NCBI RefSeq assembly: GCF_051133435.1
Contig: NZ_JBPGNY010000002.1
Location: 186,001-250,000 of the forward strand
Direction of reading: 5' to 3'
DNA length: 64,000 bases
Source of the DNA: JAAYAO01 sp051133435
Lineage (GTDB): Bacteria > Actinomycetota > Actinomycetes > Propionibacteriales > Propionibacteriaceae
Shown here: piece after piece, positions 7,091-16,082 of the stretch
How positions within the stretch are numbered: position 1 is the first letter of the stretch
Layout: every line of letters begins with the position of its first letter
Made by a program: the position numbers and the translations under genes
Notes under the pieces: generated by a model
What the model saw: only the letters and a program-made list of their open reading frames with translations
What the model was told of the DNA's origin: nothing
The model's database searches: none

Positions 7091-8905
7091 GTGACTGCTA
7101 CCCCCGATCTGACCTCTGCTCCCACCACCCACGAGAAGCTTCTCGATTGGGTTCGGGAGGTCGCGGAGCTGACGCAACCGGACGACATTTACTGGTGCGA
7201 CGGATCGGACGCCGAGTGGAACGAGATGGTCGACCGCCTCGTCGCGTCCGGAACGATGACCCGGCTGAATGACGACGTGTTGAAGAACTCCGTGTACGCG
7301 CGCACCGACCCGTCCGACGTTGCCCGGGTCGAGGATGCGACTTTCATCTGCTCCAAGGACGAGGCCGACGCCGGCCCGACCAACAACTGGCGCGACCCGG
7401 AAGAGATGAAGCAGACGCTGATTCCGCTCTTCCGCGGCAGCATGAAGGGCCGCACGATGTTCGTCGTGCCGTTCTGCATGGGCCCGCTGGATTCCGAGGA
7501 CCCGAAGTACGGCGTCGAGTTGTCCGACTCGCCGTACGTGGTGATCTCGATGAAGCTGATGACCCGGATGGGCCAGCACGTGCTCGACGACATCACCAAG
7601 AAGAACGCCGATTTCGTCCCCTGCCTGCACTCGGTCGGCTCGCCGCTCGAAGAGGGCCAGCAGGACGTGTCGTGGCCGTGCAACTCGACCAAGTACATCG
7701 TGCACTTCCCCGAGGAGCGCGCGATCTGGTCGTTCGGTTCGGGCTACGGCGGCAACTCGCTGCTGGGCAAGAAGTGCTACGCGCTGCGCATCGCCTCGGT
7801 GATGGCCCGCGACGAGGGCTGGCTGGCCGAGCACATGCTCATCCTGAAGCTCACCTCGCCGGAGGGTAAGTCCTACAACATCGCGGCCGCCTTCCCGTCG
7901 GCCTGCGGCAAGACCAACCTGGCGATGCTCGAGCCGACCATCCCGGGCTGGAAGGCCGAGACCCTGGGCGATGACATCGCCTGGATGCGCTTCGGCGCCG
8001 ACGGCCGGCTGTACGCGGTCAACCCCGAGTACGGCTTCTTCGGGGTGGCCCCGGGCACCGGTCACGACACCAACCCGAACGCGATGCGCACCGTCGAGGC
8101 GGGCAACTCGATCTTCACCAACGTCGCACTGACCGACGAGGGCGGCGTCTGGTGGGAGGGCATGACCGACGAAACCCCGTCGCACCTGATCGACTGGCTG
8201 GGCAACGACTGGACCCCCGATTCGGACAAGCCGGCCGCTCACCCGAACAGCCGCTTCACCACCCCGATCACCCAGTGCCCGATCCTGGCCGACGAGTTCG
8301 AGGACCCGCAGGGTGTGCCGATCGACATCATCCTGTTCGGTGGGCGTCGTTCCGACACCATCCCGCTGGTCACCCAGGCCCGCGACTGGGATCACGGCGT
8401 GTTCATGGGCGCCACCTGCTCCTCGGCCACCACGGCCGCGGCCGCCGGTGCGGTCGGTGTGGTGCGTCGCGACCCGATGGCCATGCTGCCGTTCATGGGC
8501 TACCACGTCGGCGACTACCTGAACCACTGGTACAAGATGGGCGCCACCGAGGGTGCGAACATGCCGGCGGTGTTCTACGTGAACTGGTTCCGTCGCGGCG
8601 ACGACGGCCGCTTCCTGTGGCCGGGCTTCGGCGACAACAGCCGCGTGCTGAAGTGGGCCATCGATCGCATCGAGGGCAAGGCCACCGGCCAGGAGACCCC
8701 GATCGGCATCATCCCGGCCGAGGGTGAGCTGGACACCAGTGGCCTGTCGGAGGATCCGGCCGACATCGCCGCCGCGACCGCCTTCGTTCCCGAGGAATGG
8801 CAGGCCGAGCTGCCGCTGATCCAGGAGTGGTTCGACAGGATCGGCGACAAGCTGCCGCCCAAGTTGAACGACGAGCTGAAGGGCCTGACCGAGCGTCTGG
8901 GCTGA
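7091..8905 (+). CDS. pckG: Phosphoenolpyruvate carboxykinase (GTP)
   Basis: 604 aa, typical for the GTP-dependent enzyme. Family landmarks are SVGSPL followed by the N-domain, the PEPCK P-loop with A271-C-G-K-T-N276 (the reactive Cys is C272), GDDIAWMRFGADGRLYAVNPE, and the Arg-rich FGGRRSDTIPLVTQARDW block. It interconverts oxaloacetate and PEP with GTP in the cytoplasm, for gluconeogenesis or anaplerosis. The GTG at 7091 is chosen because AGGAG lies 9 nt before it and the next residues (MTATPDL) begin the family's N-terminus. An open frame continues upstream to 6896 but is intergenic. It has its own promoter region and a strong terminator, so it is monocistronic. Confidence 0.96.
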   Translation: MTATPDLTSAPTTHEKLLDWVREVAELTQPDDIYWCDGSDAEWNEMVDRLVASGTMTRLNDDVLKNSVYARTDPSDVARVEDATFICSKDEADAGPTNNWRDPEEMKQTLIPLFRGSMKGRTMFVVPFCMGPLDSEDPKYGVELSDSPYVVISMKLMTRMGQHVLDDITKKNADFVPCLHSVGSPLEEGQQDVSWPCNSTKYIVHFPEERAIWSFGSGYGGNSLLGKKCYALRIASVMARDEGWLAEHMLILKLTSPEGKSYNIAAAFPSACGKTNLAMLEPTIPGWKAETLGDDIAWMRFGADGRLYAVNPEYGFFGVAPGTGHDTNPNAMRTVEAGNSIFTNVALTDEGGVWWEGMTDETPSHLIDWLGNDWTPDSDKPAAHPNSRFTTPITQCPILADEFEDPQGVPIDIILFGGRRSDTIPLVTQARDWDHGVFMGATCSSATTAAAAGAVGVVRRDPMAMLPFMGYHVGDYLNHWYKMGATEGANMPAVFYVNWFRRGDDGRFLWPGFGDNSRVLKWAIDRIEGKATGQETPIGIIPAEGELDTSGLSEDPADIAAATAFVPEEWQAELPLIQEWFDRIGDKLPPKLNDELKGLTERLG

Positions 8906-8919
8906 TCCACCACGGCTCC

Positions 8920-8956
8920 GAACGGGGCGTCGTCCATTGCGGACGGCGCCCCGTTC
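8920..8956 (+). terminator. Strong hairpin terminator after pckG
   Basis: A 16-bp stem (8920-8935 with 8941-8956) contains one G-U pair and closes a 5-nt loop. It begins 14 nt after the pckG stop. The following sequence is TT-poor (GCCGTTTCC), so it is an actinobacterial hairpin type without a long U-tract. Confidence 0.75.
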
Positions 8957-9074
8957 GCCGTTTCCCAGCTCCTGCCGGGCGCGAAACACACCCGTAACGC
9001 CGCTGTGAGATGAGTTACATCACCGCAATCCGGCCACAACTGCGGCGAAACACACCTGCTGAAAGCTGAGCCCA

Positions 9075-9140
9075 CGAGGCGACAAACCGCCTCGTCCCCG
9101 CGCCAACAGCCGCCGTGCTCCGGCGGTTTCGGGCGCGGGG
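9075..9140 (+). promoter_or_regulatory. Structured 5' leader of amt-PII operon
   Basis: Between the pckG terminator and amt there is a short hairpin (CGAGGCG/CGCCTCG, 9075-9094). A larger nested structure follows: outer stem CCCCGCGCC/GGCGCGGGG (9096-9104 with 9132-9140) and inner stem CCGCCG/CGGCGG (9110-9115 with 9121-9126). The amt ATG comes 24 nt later after a GCAGGAACC ribosome-binding site. It could be an attenuator or a stability element; no known nitrogen-regulator box was recognised. Confidence 0.35.
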
Positions 9141-9164
9141 AGGCACCAGCACTAGGCAGGAACC

Positions 9165-10502
9165 ATGGAACTCACAGCAGTCCACGTGTGGTTGATCGTG
9201 GCCGCCGCCCTCGTCCTACTGATGACACCCGGAGTGGCGTTCTTCTACGGCGGGATGACGCGGGCGAAATCCACGCTCAACATGATGATGATGTGCTTCT
9301 CGGCACTGGCGATCACGGCGGTCGTCTGGGTGCTGTGGGGGTACTCGATGACCGCGGGCACCTCGATCGGGCAGATCTTCGGCAACCCGCTGCAGGACTT
9401 CGGCCTCGGCCACCTCGTCGGGGCCGGCAGCGACCCGGCCGGCCTGATCACCGTCGGCTTCGCGGCCACCTTCGCGATCATCACCGTCGCTCTGATCGCC
9501 GGTGGTGTGGCCGACCGCACCAAGTTCTCGGCCTGGCTGCTCTTCGTGCCGCTGTGGGTCACCTTCGTCTATTGCCCCTTGGCCTTCATGGTCTGGGGCG
9601 GTGGGCTGCTGTCGGCGGATGGGTATATCGGACAGGTCTTCGGTGAGGCGATCGACTACGCCGGTGGCACGGTGGTGCACATCAACGCCGGCGTGGCCGC
9701 CCTGGTGTTGGCGCTTCTGGTCGGCAAGCGGGTCGGTTTCGGCGAGGACCCGAACCAGCGTCCGCACAGCCTGCCCTTGGTGCTGATCGGCGCCACGATG
9801 CTGTGGATCGGCTGGTTCGGTTTCAACGTCGGGGCCGCCACCGAGGCCCACGAGGCCGGGCTGATCTGGGTCAACACGCTGCTGGCTCCGGCCGCTGCAA
9901 TGCTGGCTTGGATGGCGGTCGAACACTTCCGCGACGGTGCCTGCACCACCCTGGGCGCAGCCTCCGGGATCGTCGCCGGCCTGGTCGGCATCACCCCCGC
10001 CTGCGCGAACGTCTCGGTGCTCGGCGCGGTGGCGATCGGCGTGCTGTGCGGGCTGGCCTCGGCCTTCGCGGTGGGTCTGAAGTTCAAGCTCGGCTACGAC
10101 GACTCCCTGGACGTGGTGGGGGTGCACCTTGTTTCCGGGCTGGTCGGCACCGTGGCGATCGGCTTCTTCGCTCTGCCGGTTGCCGGTGGCACGGCCGGCG
10201 GCCTGTTCTACGGCGGAGGTGCCGGGCAACTGGTGGCTCAGGTCGTCGCCACCCTCGTCGCGGTCGGGTACTCCGGTGTGCTGACCCTGCTGATCGGGCT
10301 GCTGGTAAAGCTGCTGGTGGGTCTGCGGGTCACCGAAGACACCGAGGTCGCCGGTGTCGACCTGGTCGAGCACGCCGAGTCGGCCTACGAGTTCGGCGGT
10401 GTCGGCGTCGGGGCGGTGTTCCGGCCGGTGCCCGTGCCCGGCCCGGACGGGGCAGTGAACACCACGGATGTCGAACAGATCAGCCCGGAAGGAGCTCGAT
10501 GA
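9165..10502 (+). CDS. amt: Ammonium transporter Amt
   Basis: 445 aa integral membrane protein with about 11 helices. MTPGVAFFYGGMTRAKSTLNMMMM is the hallmark first signature of Amt/MEP channels. The pore-lining twin His appear as DVVGVHLVSGLVG and, earlier, GTVVHINAGVAALVLAL. It conducts ammonium/ammonia into the cell. The C-terminal cytoplasmic tail (about 395-445) would dock the PII protein encoded next, whose start overlaps this stop codon; amt-glnK pairing is the classic arrangement for nitrogen-controlled gating. Confidence 0.95.
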   Translation: MELTAVHVWLIVAAALVLLMTPGVAFFYGGMTRAKSTLNMMMMCFSALAITAVVWVLWGYSMTAGTSIGQIFGNPLQDFGLGHLVGAGSDPAGLITVGFAATFAIITVALIAGGVADRTKFSAWLLFVPLWVTFVYCPLAFMVWGGGLLSADGYIGQVFGEAIDYAGGTVVHINAGVAALVLALLVGKRVGFGEDPNQRPHSLPLVLIGATMLWIGWFGFNVGAATEAHEAGLIWVNTLLAPAAAMLAWMAVEHFRDGACTTLGAASGIVAGLVGITPACANVSVLGAVAIGVLCGLASAFAVGLKFKLGYDDSLDVVGVHLVSGLVGTVAIGFFALPVAGGTAGGLFYGGGAGQLVAQVVATLVAVGYSGVLTLLIGLLVKLLVGLRVTEDTEVAGVDLVEHAESAYEFGGVGVGAVFRPVPVPGPDGAVNTTDVEQISPEGAR

Positions 10503-10840
10503 TGAAACTCGTCACGGCAATCATCAGACCCGAACGCGTCAGCGTCGTCCAGAATGCTCTGGAGGAGTTCGGTGTCAACGGTCTGACGATCTCCCAGGCC
10601 GGCGGCTACGGCCGCCAGCGCGGTCACCGGCAGGTGTATCGCGGGGTGACCTACTCTTCCGATCTGTTGCCCAAGGTGCGGCTCGACGTTGTCGCCGATG
10701 ATATGGACGCGATGCAGATCTGCCGGGTCGTGCTCGATGCGGCCCGCACCGGCAACCCCGGCGACGGCAAGGTCTGGGTTACCACCGTCGACGAGGTCTT
10801 CCGGGTCTCCGACGGCACCCGCGGCCACGAGGCCGTCTGA
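10502..10840 (+). CDS. glnK: Nitrogen regulatory protein PII (GlnK/GlnB)
   Basis: 112 aa trimeric PII signal protein. The N-terminal MKLVTAIIRPERV, the T-loop GGYGRQRGHRQVYRGVTYSSDLLPKV and the C-terminal GDGKVWV nucleotide-binding block are all present. Counting from the ATG at 10502 puts the T-loop tyrosine exactly at position 51, the residue that is uridylylated or, in actinobacteria, adenylylated. That favours this start over the immediately preceding ATG at 10499. It overlaps the amt stop and should plug the Amt pore when ammonium is plentiful. No glnD follows. Confidence 0.94.
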   Translation: MKLVTAIIRPERVSVVQNALEEFGVNGLTISQAGGYGRQRGHRQVYRGVTYSSDLLPKVRLDVVADDMDAMQICRVVLDAARTGNPGDGKVWVTTVDEVFRVSDGTRGHEAV

Positions 10841-10852
10841 GGTGCTGACCTG

Positions 10853-10913
10853 CGAAGGCGCTGAGCGAGTCGGCGCAGCCAATACGGTCGCGCCGGAAGG
10901 CTCAGCGCCTTCG
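10853..10913 (+). terminator. Long inverted repeat terminator after glnK
   Basis: CGAAGGCGCTGAGC (10853-10866) is perfectly complementary to GCTCAGCGCCTTCG (10900-10913), giving a 14-bp stem around a 33-nt loop that has minor internal pairing. It begins 12 nt after the glnK stop and probably ends the amt-glnK transcript. No U-tract follows. Confidence 0.55.
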
Positions 10914-11181
10914 TGGGACAGGGGCGAGGGAGGTACCCGGATTTCGGTATCCCGGAAGCAGACTCGGCCACCCCGCGGCTGCCAAGCCCGGGGTAGTTCT
11001 GGCCAGGGGTACCAAAACTGGCAACTCACCTCCCGGATTCGGCCTGAATCGGGGTTCTGGTGGGGGTGAGTTGGGGATTTAGGTACCCGGGCCAGCCTGA
11101 GTTGAGGCTTTACGTACCCCGGGCTGCGGTGAGCCGGGAAGCCGTGTGGTCGACATCTTTACGGCCCAGACCCCGGCAAAG
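10914..11181. other. Gene-free region with repeated GGTACC-type motifs and inverted repeats
   Basis: No credible coding frame is present here. The stretch carries several related GTACC motifs: GAGGTACCCGG (about 10930), AGGGGTACCA (about 11007), TTTAGGTACCCGGGC (about 11080) and TTTACGTACCCCGGGC (about 11110). It also holds an inverted repeat AACTCACC...GGTGAGTT around 11022-11073 that encloses CGGATTCGGCCTGAATCGG. It might encode a structured RNA or be debris of a small repeat element. It matches no RNA family I know. Confidence 0.35.
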
Positions 11182-11210
11182 AAAAACCCGAACCCAGCAG
11201 GGGTTCGGGT
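11182..11210 (-). terminator. Rho-independent terminator of tRNA-Ser(GCT)
   Basis: On the minus strand ACCCGAACCC-CTGCT-GGGTTCGGGT (11210 down to 11186) is followed by a T-run (complement of the As at 11182-11186). Ten perfect base pairs plus the U-tract make this the most canonical terminator in the window, starting 8 nt past the tRNA CCA end. Confidence 0.85.
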
Positions 11211-11218
11211 GATTCCGA

Positions 11219-11311
11219 TGGCGGAGGCGGCGGGATTTGAACCCGCGTGCGGCTTTAAGACCGCTCCCGCTTAGCAGGCGGGCGCCATGGACCAGACTAG
11301 GCGACGCCTCC
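11219..11311 (-). tRNA. tRNA-Ser(GCT)
   Basis: 93-nt class II tRNA on the minus strand. It has acceptor stem GGAGGCG/CGCCTCC, anticodon stem CCCGC/GCGGG with loop CTGCTAA (anticodon GCT, reading AGC/AGU), a long variable arm, a GGTTCAAATCC T-arm, and an encoded CCA (complement of 11219-11221). Confidence 0.95.
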
Positions 11312-11361
11312 ATGTTGCGGCGCACACTCTACCGCTTCGGCAGCACCGCGGGCAAAAGCAA

Positions 11362-13299
11362 CTAACTCGTGGGCCCCTGGGTGACCGCGTTTCCGGCGGC
11401 CAGCAGATCCGACTCACCCAGCGCACCCGGCCACATCACTTCGAGCCCGTAGCGCTGCCCCACGGCGAAGTCGTACTGCACCATCCGCAGGTCGTTGATC
11501 AACGCAGCGGTCGCCGGGTCCAGCGCATTGATGTCGGCGGGCTTGCCGTCGGCATCGAGGGCGCGAGCGTGCTGAATCACCGGCAGCTTGCGGCGCACGT
11601 CATCGAGCAGGGCCACATAGGGCGGCACCGGGGCATCGGCCGCCTCGTACAGCAGCGGCAACAGCATCGCCGGTGTCACCGCCTCGACGTGCTGGGCGCG
11701 GTTGGTCTCGCTGTTCCAGACGAAGAACGGAATCCGGAACAGGGCCCCCGACTCGTTGCGCTTCATCAACGCGTCGCCGTAGATACCCGGATGGTGGTCG
11801 CCGTAGAACACCACGACCGTCTTCTCGTTGCGCTGGCGCAGTTCGTGCAGGAACCCGGCCAGAGCCTCGTCGGTGTGTGCCAACCCTCGCGAGTACTGCT
11901 CGACCTTCTCCGCCACGTCCGGATCGGCGATATCGGAACCGATCGGGTCGGGGTAGGAGCCGTGGTACGCCCCGTGGTTCTGCATCGTGACCAGGTTGAC
12001 GAACACCGGCCGCCTGTTCTGATCGATCTGACGCAGGGTCTCGTCGAAGGCCGAGGCATCGCTGATGTAGCGGCTGGTGGCGATCTTGTCGGTCGAATGC
12101 ATCGCGTTCTGGTCGATCACCTGATCGAAGCCGAGGGTTTCGTAAACCGCCACCCGCTTGTACATGTCCAGGTTGTAGGGGTGGATCGCGATCGTGCGGT
12201 GCCCCAAGCCGTTGAAAGCCCCGACCGCAGAGGGGTAATCGGGCCGATCGCTGACGAAGTTCTGGTACGGCGACGACACCTGGGGTTGGAACAATCCGAC
12301 CGGCTGCCCGGTGAGCGATTCGAACTCCATCGTGGACGTGCCACCGCCGTAGCCGGTGGTGTACATGCCCCCGGAGATCGTCTCGTCCATCACCTGCTGG
12401 GTGCGCGGAATCGGGTTCTGTTCGAGGGTGAAACCCTCCATCCAGGACGGGTCGGAGAACGACTCGGCCAGCACGAAGACCACGTTGACGTCACTCAGCG
12501 AACCGTGCCGACCGGCGTTGATCTTGTTCGCCCGCTGGGTGTATCGCTCACTCAGCCGGGTCATCTCCTCGGCGCTGTACTCGGTCGGACGCGGCATCGG
12601 ATCGACCGGCATGTTGTACAGGAACCCGCCCACGAAGCCGTTGGTGCGGTAGTTGTGCACCTGATCCCAGGGCTTCCAGGTGGCCGACCGGTCGTAGGCC
12701 GCGCGCCACAGGTTGCCCGGTTCGTTGAAGGCCGAGGCATGCAGCAGCAGGGTCGTCGACAGGGCGAAGACCACCAACCGGCTGCCGACCATGCCGCGAT
12801 TCAGCCCACCATCGGACGACCGCAGCGGGGTGCGCGGAAAGCGGCGCGACAGCAGCATGCCGATTCCCACGATCGCCACCACCGTGGCCAGCACCGGCAA
12901 CAGCACACTCCACGCCGAACCGCCGTCCACCATCGAGGCGATCGAGTTGGTTTCGGAGACGAAGCTGGTGTCGCTGGGATAGACCGGTTCGCGGCGCAGT
13001 TGCACCTTGGCGTTGTTGATCGCCCCGATCAGCAGCGATCCGCCGGCCACCGTTGCCAGCGCCCACGACACACGTCCGAAGATCGACCAGAGTCCAGCGG
13101 TCAACACCACCAGGAGGAGCACGTCCAGCCGCGACAGGGTGATGTCGGTATCGATCCGACGGTGCCATTCCAGGTGGGTCGAACGCTGCAGGATGTAGGC
13201 GCTGAAGATCGACACCAGCACCACCGCGAGCATGGAACCGACTCGGACGAGCCACTTCTCCAGGCCCGTCCGCGACGGAACAGGCGCGGAAACTTTCAT
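11362..13299 (-). CDS. LtaS-family phosphoglycerol transferase/sulfatase-fold membrane enzyme
   Basis: 645 aa. About four to five membrane helices occupy residues 15-190, followed by an extracytoplasmic alkaline-phosphatase-like domain from about 270. Metal and nucleophile motifs of lipoteichoic acid synthase are visible: VFVLAES (E279), GGGTSTMEFESLTG with the likely nucleophile T321, and VVVFYGDHHPG. It probably transfers glycerol-phosphate or a related phospho-group from lipid donors to a cell-surface glycolipid or polymer. Not all actinobacteria make LTA, so the acceptor is unknown. The ATG at 13299 follows a TAATGT -10 by 7 nt (leaderless). It is divergent from the LCP ligase gene, which fits a joint envelope-polymer role. 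Confidence 0.85.
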   Translation of the reverse strand: MKVSAPVPSRTGLEKWLVRVGSMLAVVLVSIFSAYILQRSTHLEWHRRIDTDITLSRLDVLLLVVLTAGLWSIFGRVSWALATVAGGSLLIGAINNAKVQLRREPVYPSDTSFVSETNSIASMVDGGSAWSVLLPVLATVVAIVGIGMLLSRRFPRTPLRSSDGGLNRGMVGSRLVVFALSTTLLLHASAFNEPGNLWRAAYDRSATWKPWDQVHNYRTNGFVGGFLYNMPVDPMPRPTEYSAEEMTRLSERYTQRANKINAGRHGSLSDVNVVFVLAESFSDPSWMEGFTLEQNPIPRTQQVMDETISGGMYTTGYGGGTSTMEFESLTGQPVGLFQPQVSSPYQNFVSDRPDYPSAVGAFNGLGHRTIAIHPYNLDMYKRVAVYETLGFDQVIDQNAMHSTDKIATSRYISDASAFDETLRQIDQNRRPVFVNLVTMQNHGAYHGSYPDPIGSDIADPDVAEKVEQYSRGLAHTDEALAGFLHELRQRNEKTVVVFYGDHHPGIYGDALMKRNESGALFRIPFFVWNSETNRAQHVEAVTPAMLLPLLYEAADAPVPPYVALLDDVRRKLPVIQHARALDADGKPADINALDPATAALINDLRMVQYDFAVGQRYGLEVMWPGALGESDLLAAGNAVTQGPTS

Positions 13300-13306
13300 C
13301 TATATA

Positions 13307-13312
13307 ACATTA
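13307..13312 (-). promoter_or_regulatory. -10 box (TAATGT) of the LtaS-like gene, leaderless
   Basis: TAATGT on the minus strand is followed by the 7-nt spacer TATATAG and the ATG. The local AT-rich run is striking in this GC-rich DNA. A possible -35 TTGGGT lies 18 nt upstream. Confidence 0.55.
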
Positions 13313-13422
13313 ACTGGTAACCCCAGGTTCACCCAAAGGGACGGGTGCGCCCCGCTTCGGCGAGGAATCGGTTGGCCCCCACGGGTTACAGTGATTTCCA
13401 CCAGGCATGGAGGAGAACACCC

Positions 13423-15039
13423 ATGAGCCGAACCGGGAACACCCCGGACGCAGCCCCCGCCGACCAAGCACCCGTGAAACGGTCGGCCGGTTCGCTGACC
13501 GGCTGGACGGTGCTCAGCGCGATCATCCCCGGGGTGGGTTTGGTGCGCGCGGGCCGTCGCAAGGCCGGGTGGATCATCCTGGCGGCCTTCACCATCCCCG
13601 TCCTGGTGGTGCTGATCCTGGGCCTGGCCAACCGGCGCGCCCTGATCGCCGCCGCGGTCGATCCGGAAACCCTGCGCGTGGCCACCGCGCTGATCGCCGT
13701 GGTCGCGGTGCTCTGGGCGGCGATGATCGTGCTCAGCCACCTACTGCTGCGCGGTCAACACCCCAGCCACCGCCGCCGACTCGGCGGGGCACTGCTGGTC
13801 GGCGTGCTGGTGTTCGCGATCTCGGCACCGATGGCGGTCGCCGCCCGCTACAGCTACGACCAGGCCGCCCTGGTCGAGAAGGTGTTCGGTCGCTCCGACC
13901 GCACCAAGAGCGCCACCCGTCCCGATCAGGCCCCGGACTCCTGGGCCGACAAACCGCGACTGAACGTGCTGCTGCTCGGCGGCGACGGCGGCAAGGGCCG
14001 CGAGGGCGTGCGCACCGACACCGTGATCGTGGCCAGCATCGACACCGCCACCGGCGCCACCACCTTGTTCAGCCTGCCCCGTAATACCGCACGGATGCCC
14101 TTCCCCGAGGGCCCGCTGCGCGAGGCCTATCCCAACGGCTTCACCGACGGCGACGGCGCCAACGCCGAGTACTTCCTGAACGCGATGTACATGAACGTCC
14201 CGGGTCAACACCCCGAGATCCTCGGCGAGACCGACAACCTGGGCGCCGATGTGATGAAGCTGTCGGTCGGTGAGGCCCTGGGCCTGAAGATCGACTACTA
14301 CGCACTGGTGAACCTCGAGGGCTTCACCGAACTGATCAACGCCTTCGGCGGGGTGACGCTGAACATCAACGAGTACATCGCGATGGGCGGCAACACCGAC
14401 AAGGGCATTCCGCCCAAGCGTTGGCTCTCCCCCGGCGAGAATCAACATCTCAGCGGCGCCGAGGCCCTCTGGTACGCCCGCGGCCGCTACGGCTCGGACG
14501 ACTTCGCGCGGATGGACCGTCAGCGCTGCGTGATCAACGCGGTGATCCGTCAGGTGAACCCGCAAACCGTCCTGACCCGCTACGAGGCGATCGCCCGGGC
14601 CTCCAGTGAGATCGTCTTCACCGACATCCCGCAGGAGTTGCTCGCCCCGCTGGTCGAGTTGGCCACCCGGGTGCAGGGCGGCAACGTCCGCTCGATCGTG
14701 TTCAAGAACGGGGTGGACGGGTTCGTCAGCGCCAATCCCGACTTCGAGCTGATGCGCGAACGGGTGCAGCAGGCCCTGGGTGAATCGAAGAAGCCCCCGG
14801 CGAGCCCCGAGCCGTCCCAGGACCCGTCCTCCGAACCCTCCGCGGGTGAGCCGGCCGAGCCGAGCAACGGCCCCGGCGAGCAACCCAGCGAACCGCAGCA
14901 GCCCGGCGGCGATCCCACCGAGCAACCGAGCCAGGGCCAGAGCGAGGCGCCGACCAGTGAGAACGTCGACGACGTGTGCGCCTACGACCCCGAACGGGCC
15001 CAGCACGCCCGCGAGAACCCACCCCCCTGGGTGAACTGA
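13423..15039 (+). CDS. LytR-CpsA-Psr (LCP) family glycopolymer transferase
   Basis: 538 aa. Up to four membrane segments precede the enzyme domain (about 25-43, 48-68, 86-108 and 120-142), more than the single anchor usual for LCP proteins. The LCP domain begins near 179 (RLNVLLLGGDGG). It shows RTDTVIVASID (R197, D199) and FSLPRNT (R220), the Arg/Asp residues that bind the polyprenyl pyrophosphate head group. From about 455 a Pro/Glu/Ser-rich linker ends in a short segment with one Cys. It attaches lipid-linked glycopolymers to peptidoglycan outside the membrane. ATG 13423 follows GGAGGA by 8 nt. Divergent from the LtaS-like gene. Confidence 0.88.
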   Translation: MSRTGNTPDAAPADQAPVKRSAGSLTGWTVLSAIIPGVGLVRAGRRKAGWIILAAFTIPVLVVLILGLANRRALIAAAVDPETLRVATALIAVVAVLWAAMIVLSHLLLRGQHPSHRRRLGGALLVGVLVFAISAPMAVAARYSYDQAALVEKVFGRSDRTKSATRPDQAPDSWADKPRLNVLLLGGDGGKGREGVRTDTVIVASIDTATGATTLFSLPRNTARMPFPEGPLREAYPNGFTDGDGANAEYFLNAMYMNVPGQHPEILGETDNLGADVMKLSVGEALGLKIDYYALVNLEGFTELINAFGGVTLNINEYIAMGGNTDKGIPPKRWLSPGENQHLSGAEALWYARGRYGSDDFARMDRQRCVINAVIRQVNPQTVLTRYEAIARASSEIVFTDIPQELLAPLVELATRVQGGNVRSIVFKNGVDGFVSANPDFELMRERVQQALGESKKPPASPEPSQDPSSEPSAGEPAEPSNGPGEQPSEPQQPGGDPTEQPSQGQSEAPTSENVDDVCAYDPERAQHARENPPPWVN

Positions 15040-15072
15040 GTCGGGCCCGACCGGCATGACAGAGTGGAGGTC

Positions 15073-16044
15073 ATGTATGCGATCACCACTCCGAGCTTCG
15101 GCGACCCCGAGGTGCTGACCTGGGCCGAGGTCGACACCCCCACCCCCGCACCCGGTGAAGTGCTGATCCGGACGACTGCGGCCGGGGTGAACCGGGCCGA
15201 CGTCCTGCAGCGCAAGGGCCACTATCCCCCGCCGCCGGGGGTCAGCGAGGTGATCGGCCTGGAGGTGTCCGGCCACGTCGAGGCCCTGGGTGAAGGCGTC
15301 AGCGACTGGACGGTCGGTGACCCGGTGGTCGCCCTGCTTGCCGGCGGTGGCTATGCCGAGTACGTGGTCGCACCGGCCGGGCAATGCCTGCCCCCTCCGG
15401 AGGGGATGGATCTGGTCACCGCCGGTGCGGTGGTCGAGGTGGCCGCGACCGTACTGTCGAATCTGGACCAGGCCGGGCTCCGCGAAGGCGAGACCTTCCT
15501 GGTGCACGGCGGTTCGGGCGGCATCGGGTCGTTCGCGATCCAGTACGCCAAGGCCCTCGGCGCCCGGGTGCTGACCACCGCGGGCAGTGAGGCCAAACTC
15601 GAGTACTGCCGCAAGCTCGGCGCCGACGTCGCCCTGAACTATCGCGAGGACTGGGAGGCCGGGGTGGCCGAGGCCACCGACGGCCGCGGGGTGGACGTGA
15701 TTCTGGACAACATGGGCGCCAAGTACCTGATGCCCAATGTCAAGGCGCTGGCACCCGACGGTCGGCTGACCGTGATCGGCCTGCAGGGCGGGGTGAAGGG
15801 TGAGCTGAACCTCAACACCCTGCTGACCAAGCGGGCCTCGGTGACCGCCCTGTCGCTGCGCGGTCGGCCGATCGAACAGAAGACCGCGATCTGCAATCGG
15901 CTGCGCGAGACGGTGTGGCCGCTGCTGGCCGACGGCACGATCCAACCCACCCAGGAGACCCGGATTCCGCTGCGCGAAGCGGCCCGGGCCCACGAGTTGC
16001 TCGATTCGGGCGAGAACATCGGCAAGATCGTGCTCGTCGCCTGA
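15073..16044 (+). CDS. Zinc-independent NADPH:quinone oxidoreductase (MDR family, PIG3-like)
   Basis: 323 aa medium-chain dehydrogenase/reductase without the zinc ligands. The N-terminal GroES-like domain contains NRADVLQRKGHYPPPPG. The NADPH site is FLVHGGSGGIGSFAIQYAKALGA, followed by GVDVILDNMGAKY. It reduces quinones or related enones using NADPH in the cytoplasm. The ATG at 15073 is chosen. The GGAGG 2 nt before it is too close to act as a normal ribosome-binding site, while CAGAGT 7 nt upstream could be a leaderless -10. An in-frame GTG at 15064 is the alternative. It stands alone between the LCP gene and tRNA-Ser. Confidence 0.88.
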   Translation: MYAITTPSFGDPEVLTWAEVDTPTPAPGEVLIRTTAAGVNRADVLQRKGHYPPPPGVSEVIGLEVSGHVEALGEGVSDWTVGDPVVALLAGGGYAEYVVAPAGQCLPPPEGMDLVTAGAVVEVAATVLSNLDQAGLREGETFLVHGGSGGIGSFAIQYAKALGARVLTTAGSEAKLEYCRKLGADVALNYREDWEAGVAEATDGRGVDVILDNMGAKYLMPNVKALAPDGRLTVIGLQGGVKGELNLNTLLTKRASVTALSLRGRPIEQKTAICNRLRETVWPLLADGTIQPTQETRIPLREAARAHELLDSGENIGKIVLVA

Positions 16045-16082
16045 TCGGTTACGATGAGGGGTCCGCGCCCCCGGGCGCGACT

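Noticed and set aside
6926..8989. 687-codon minus-strand frame opposite pckG
   Set aside because: It is the antisense shadow of PEP carboxykinase and runs through the terminator hairpin.
10914..11181. SRP RNA, tmRNA or RNase P RNA
   Set aside because: None of the conserved cores of these RNAs was found, and the pairing pattern does not fit them.
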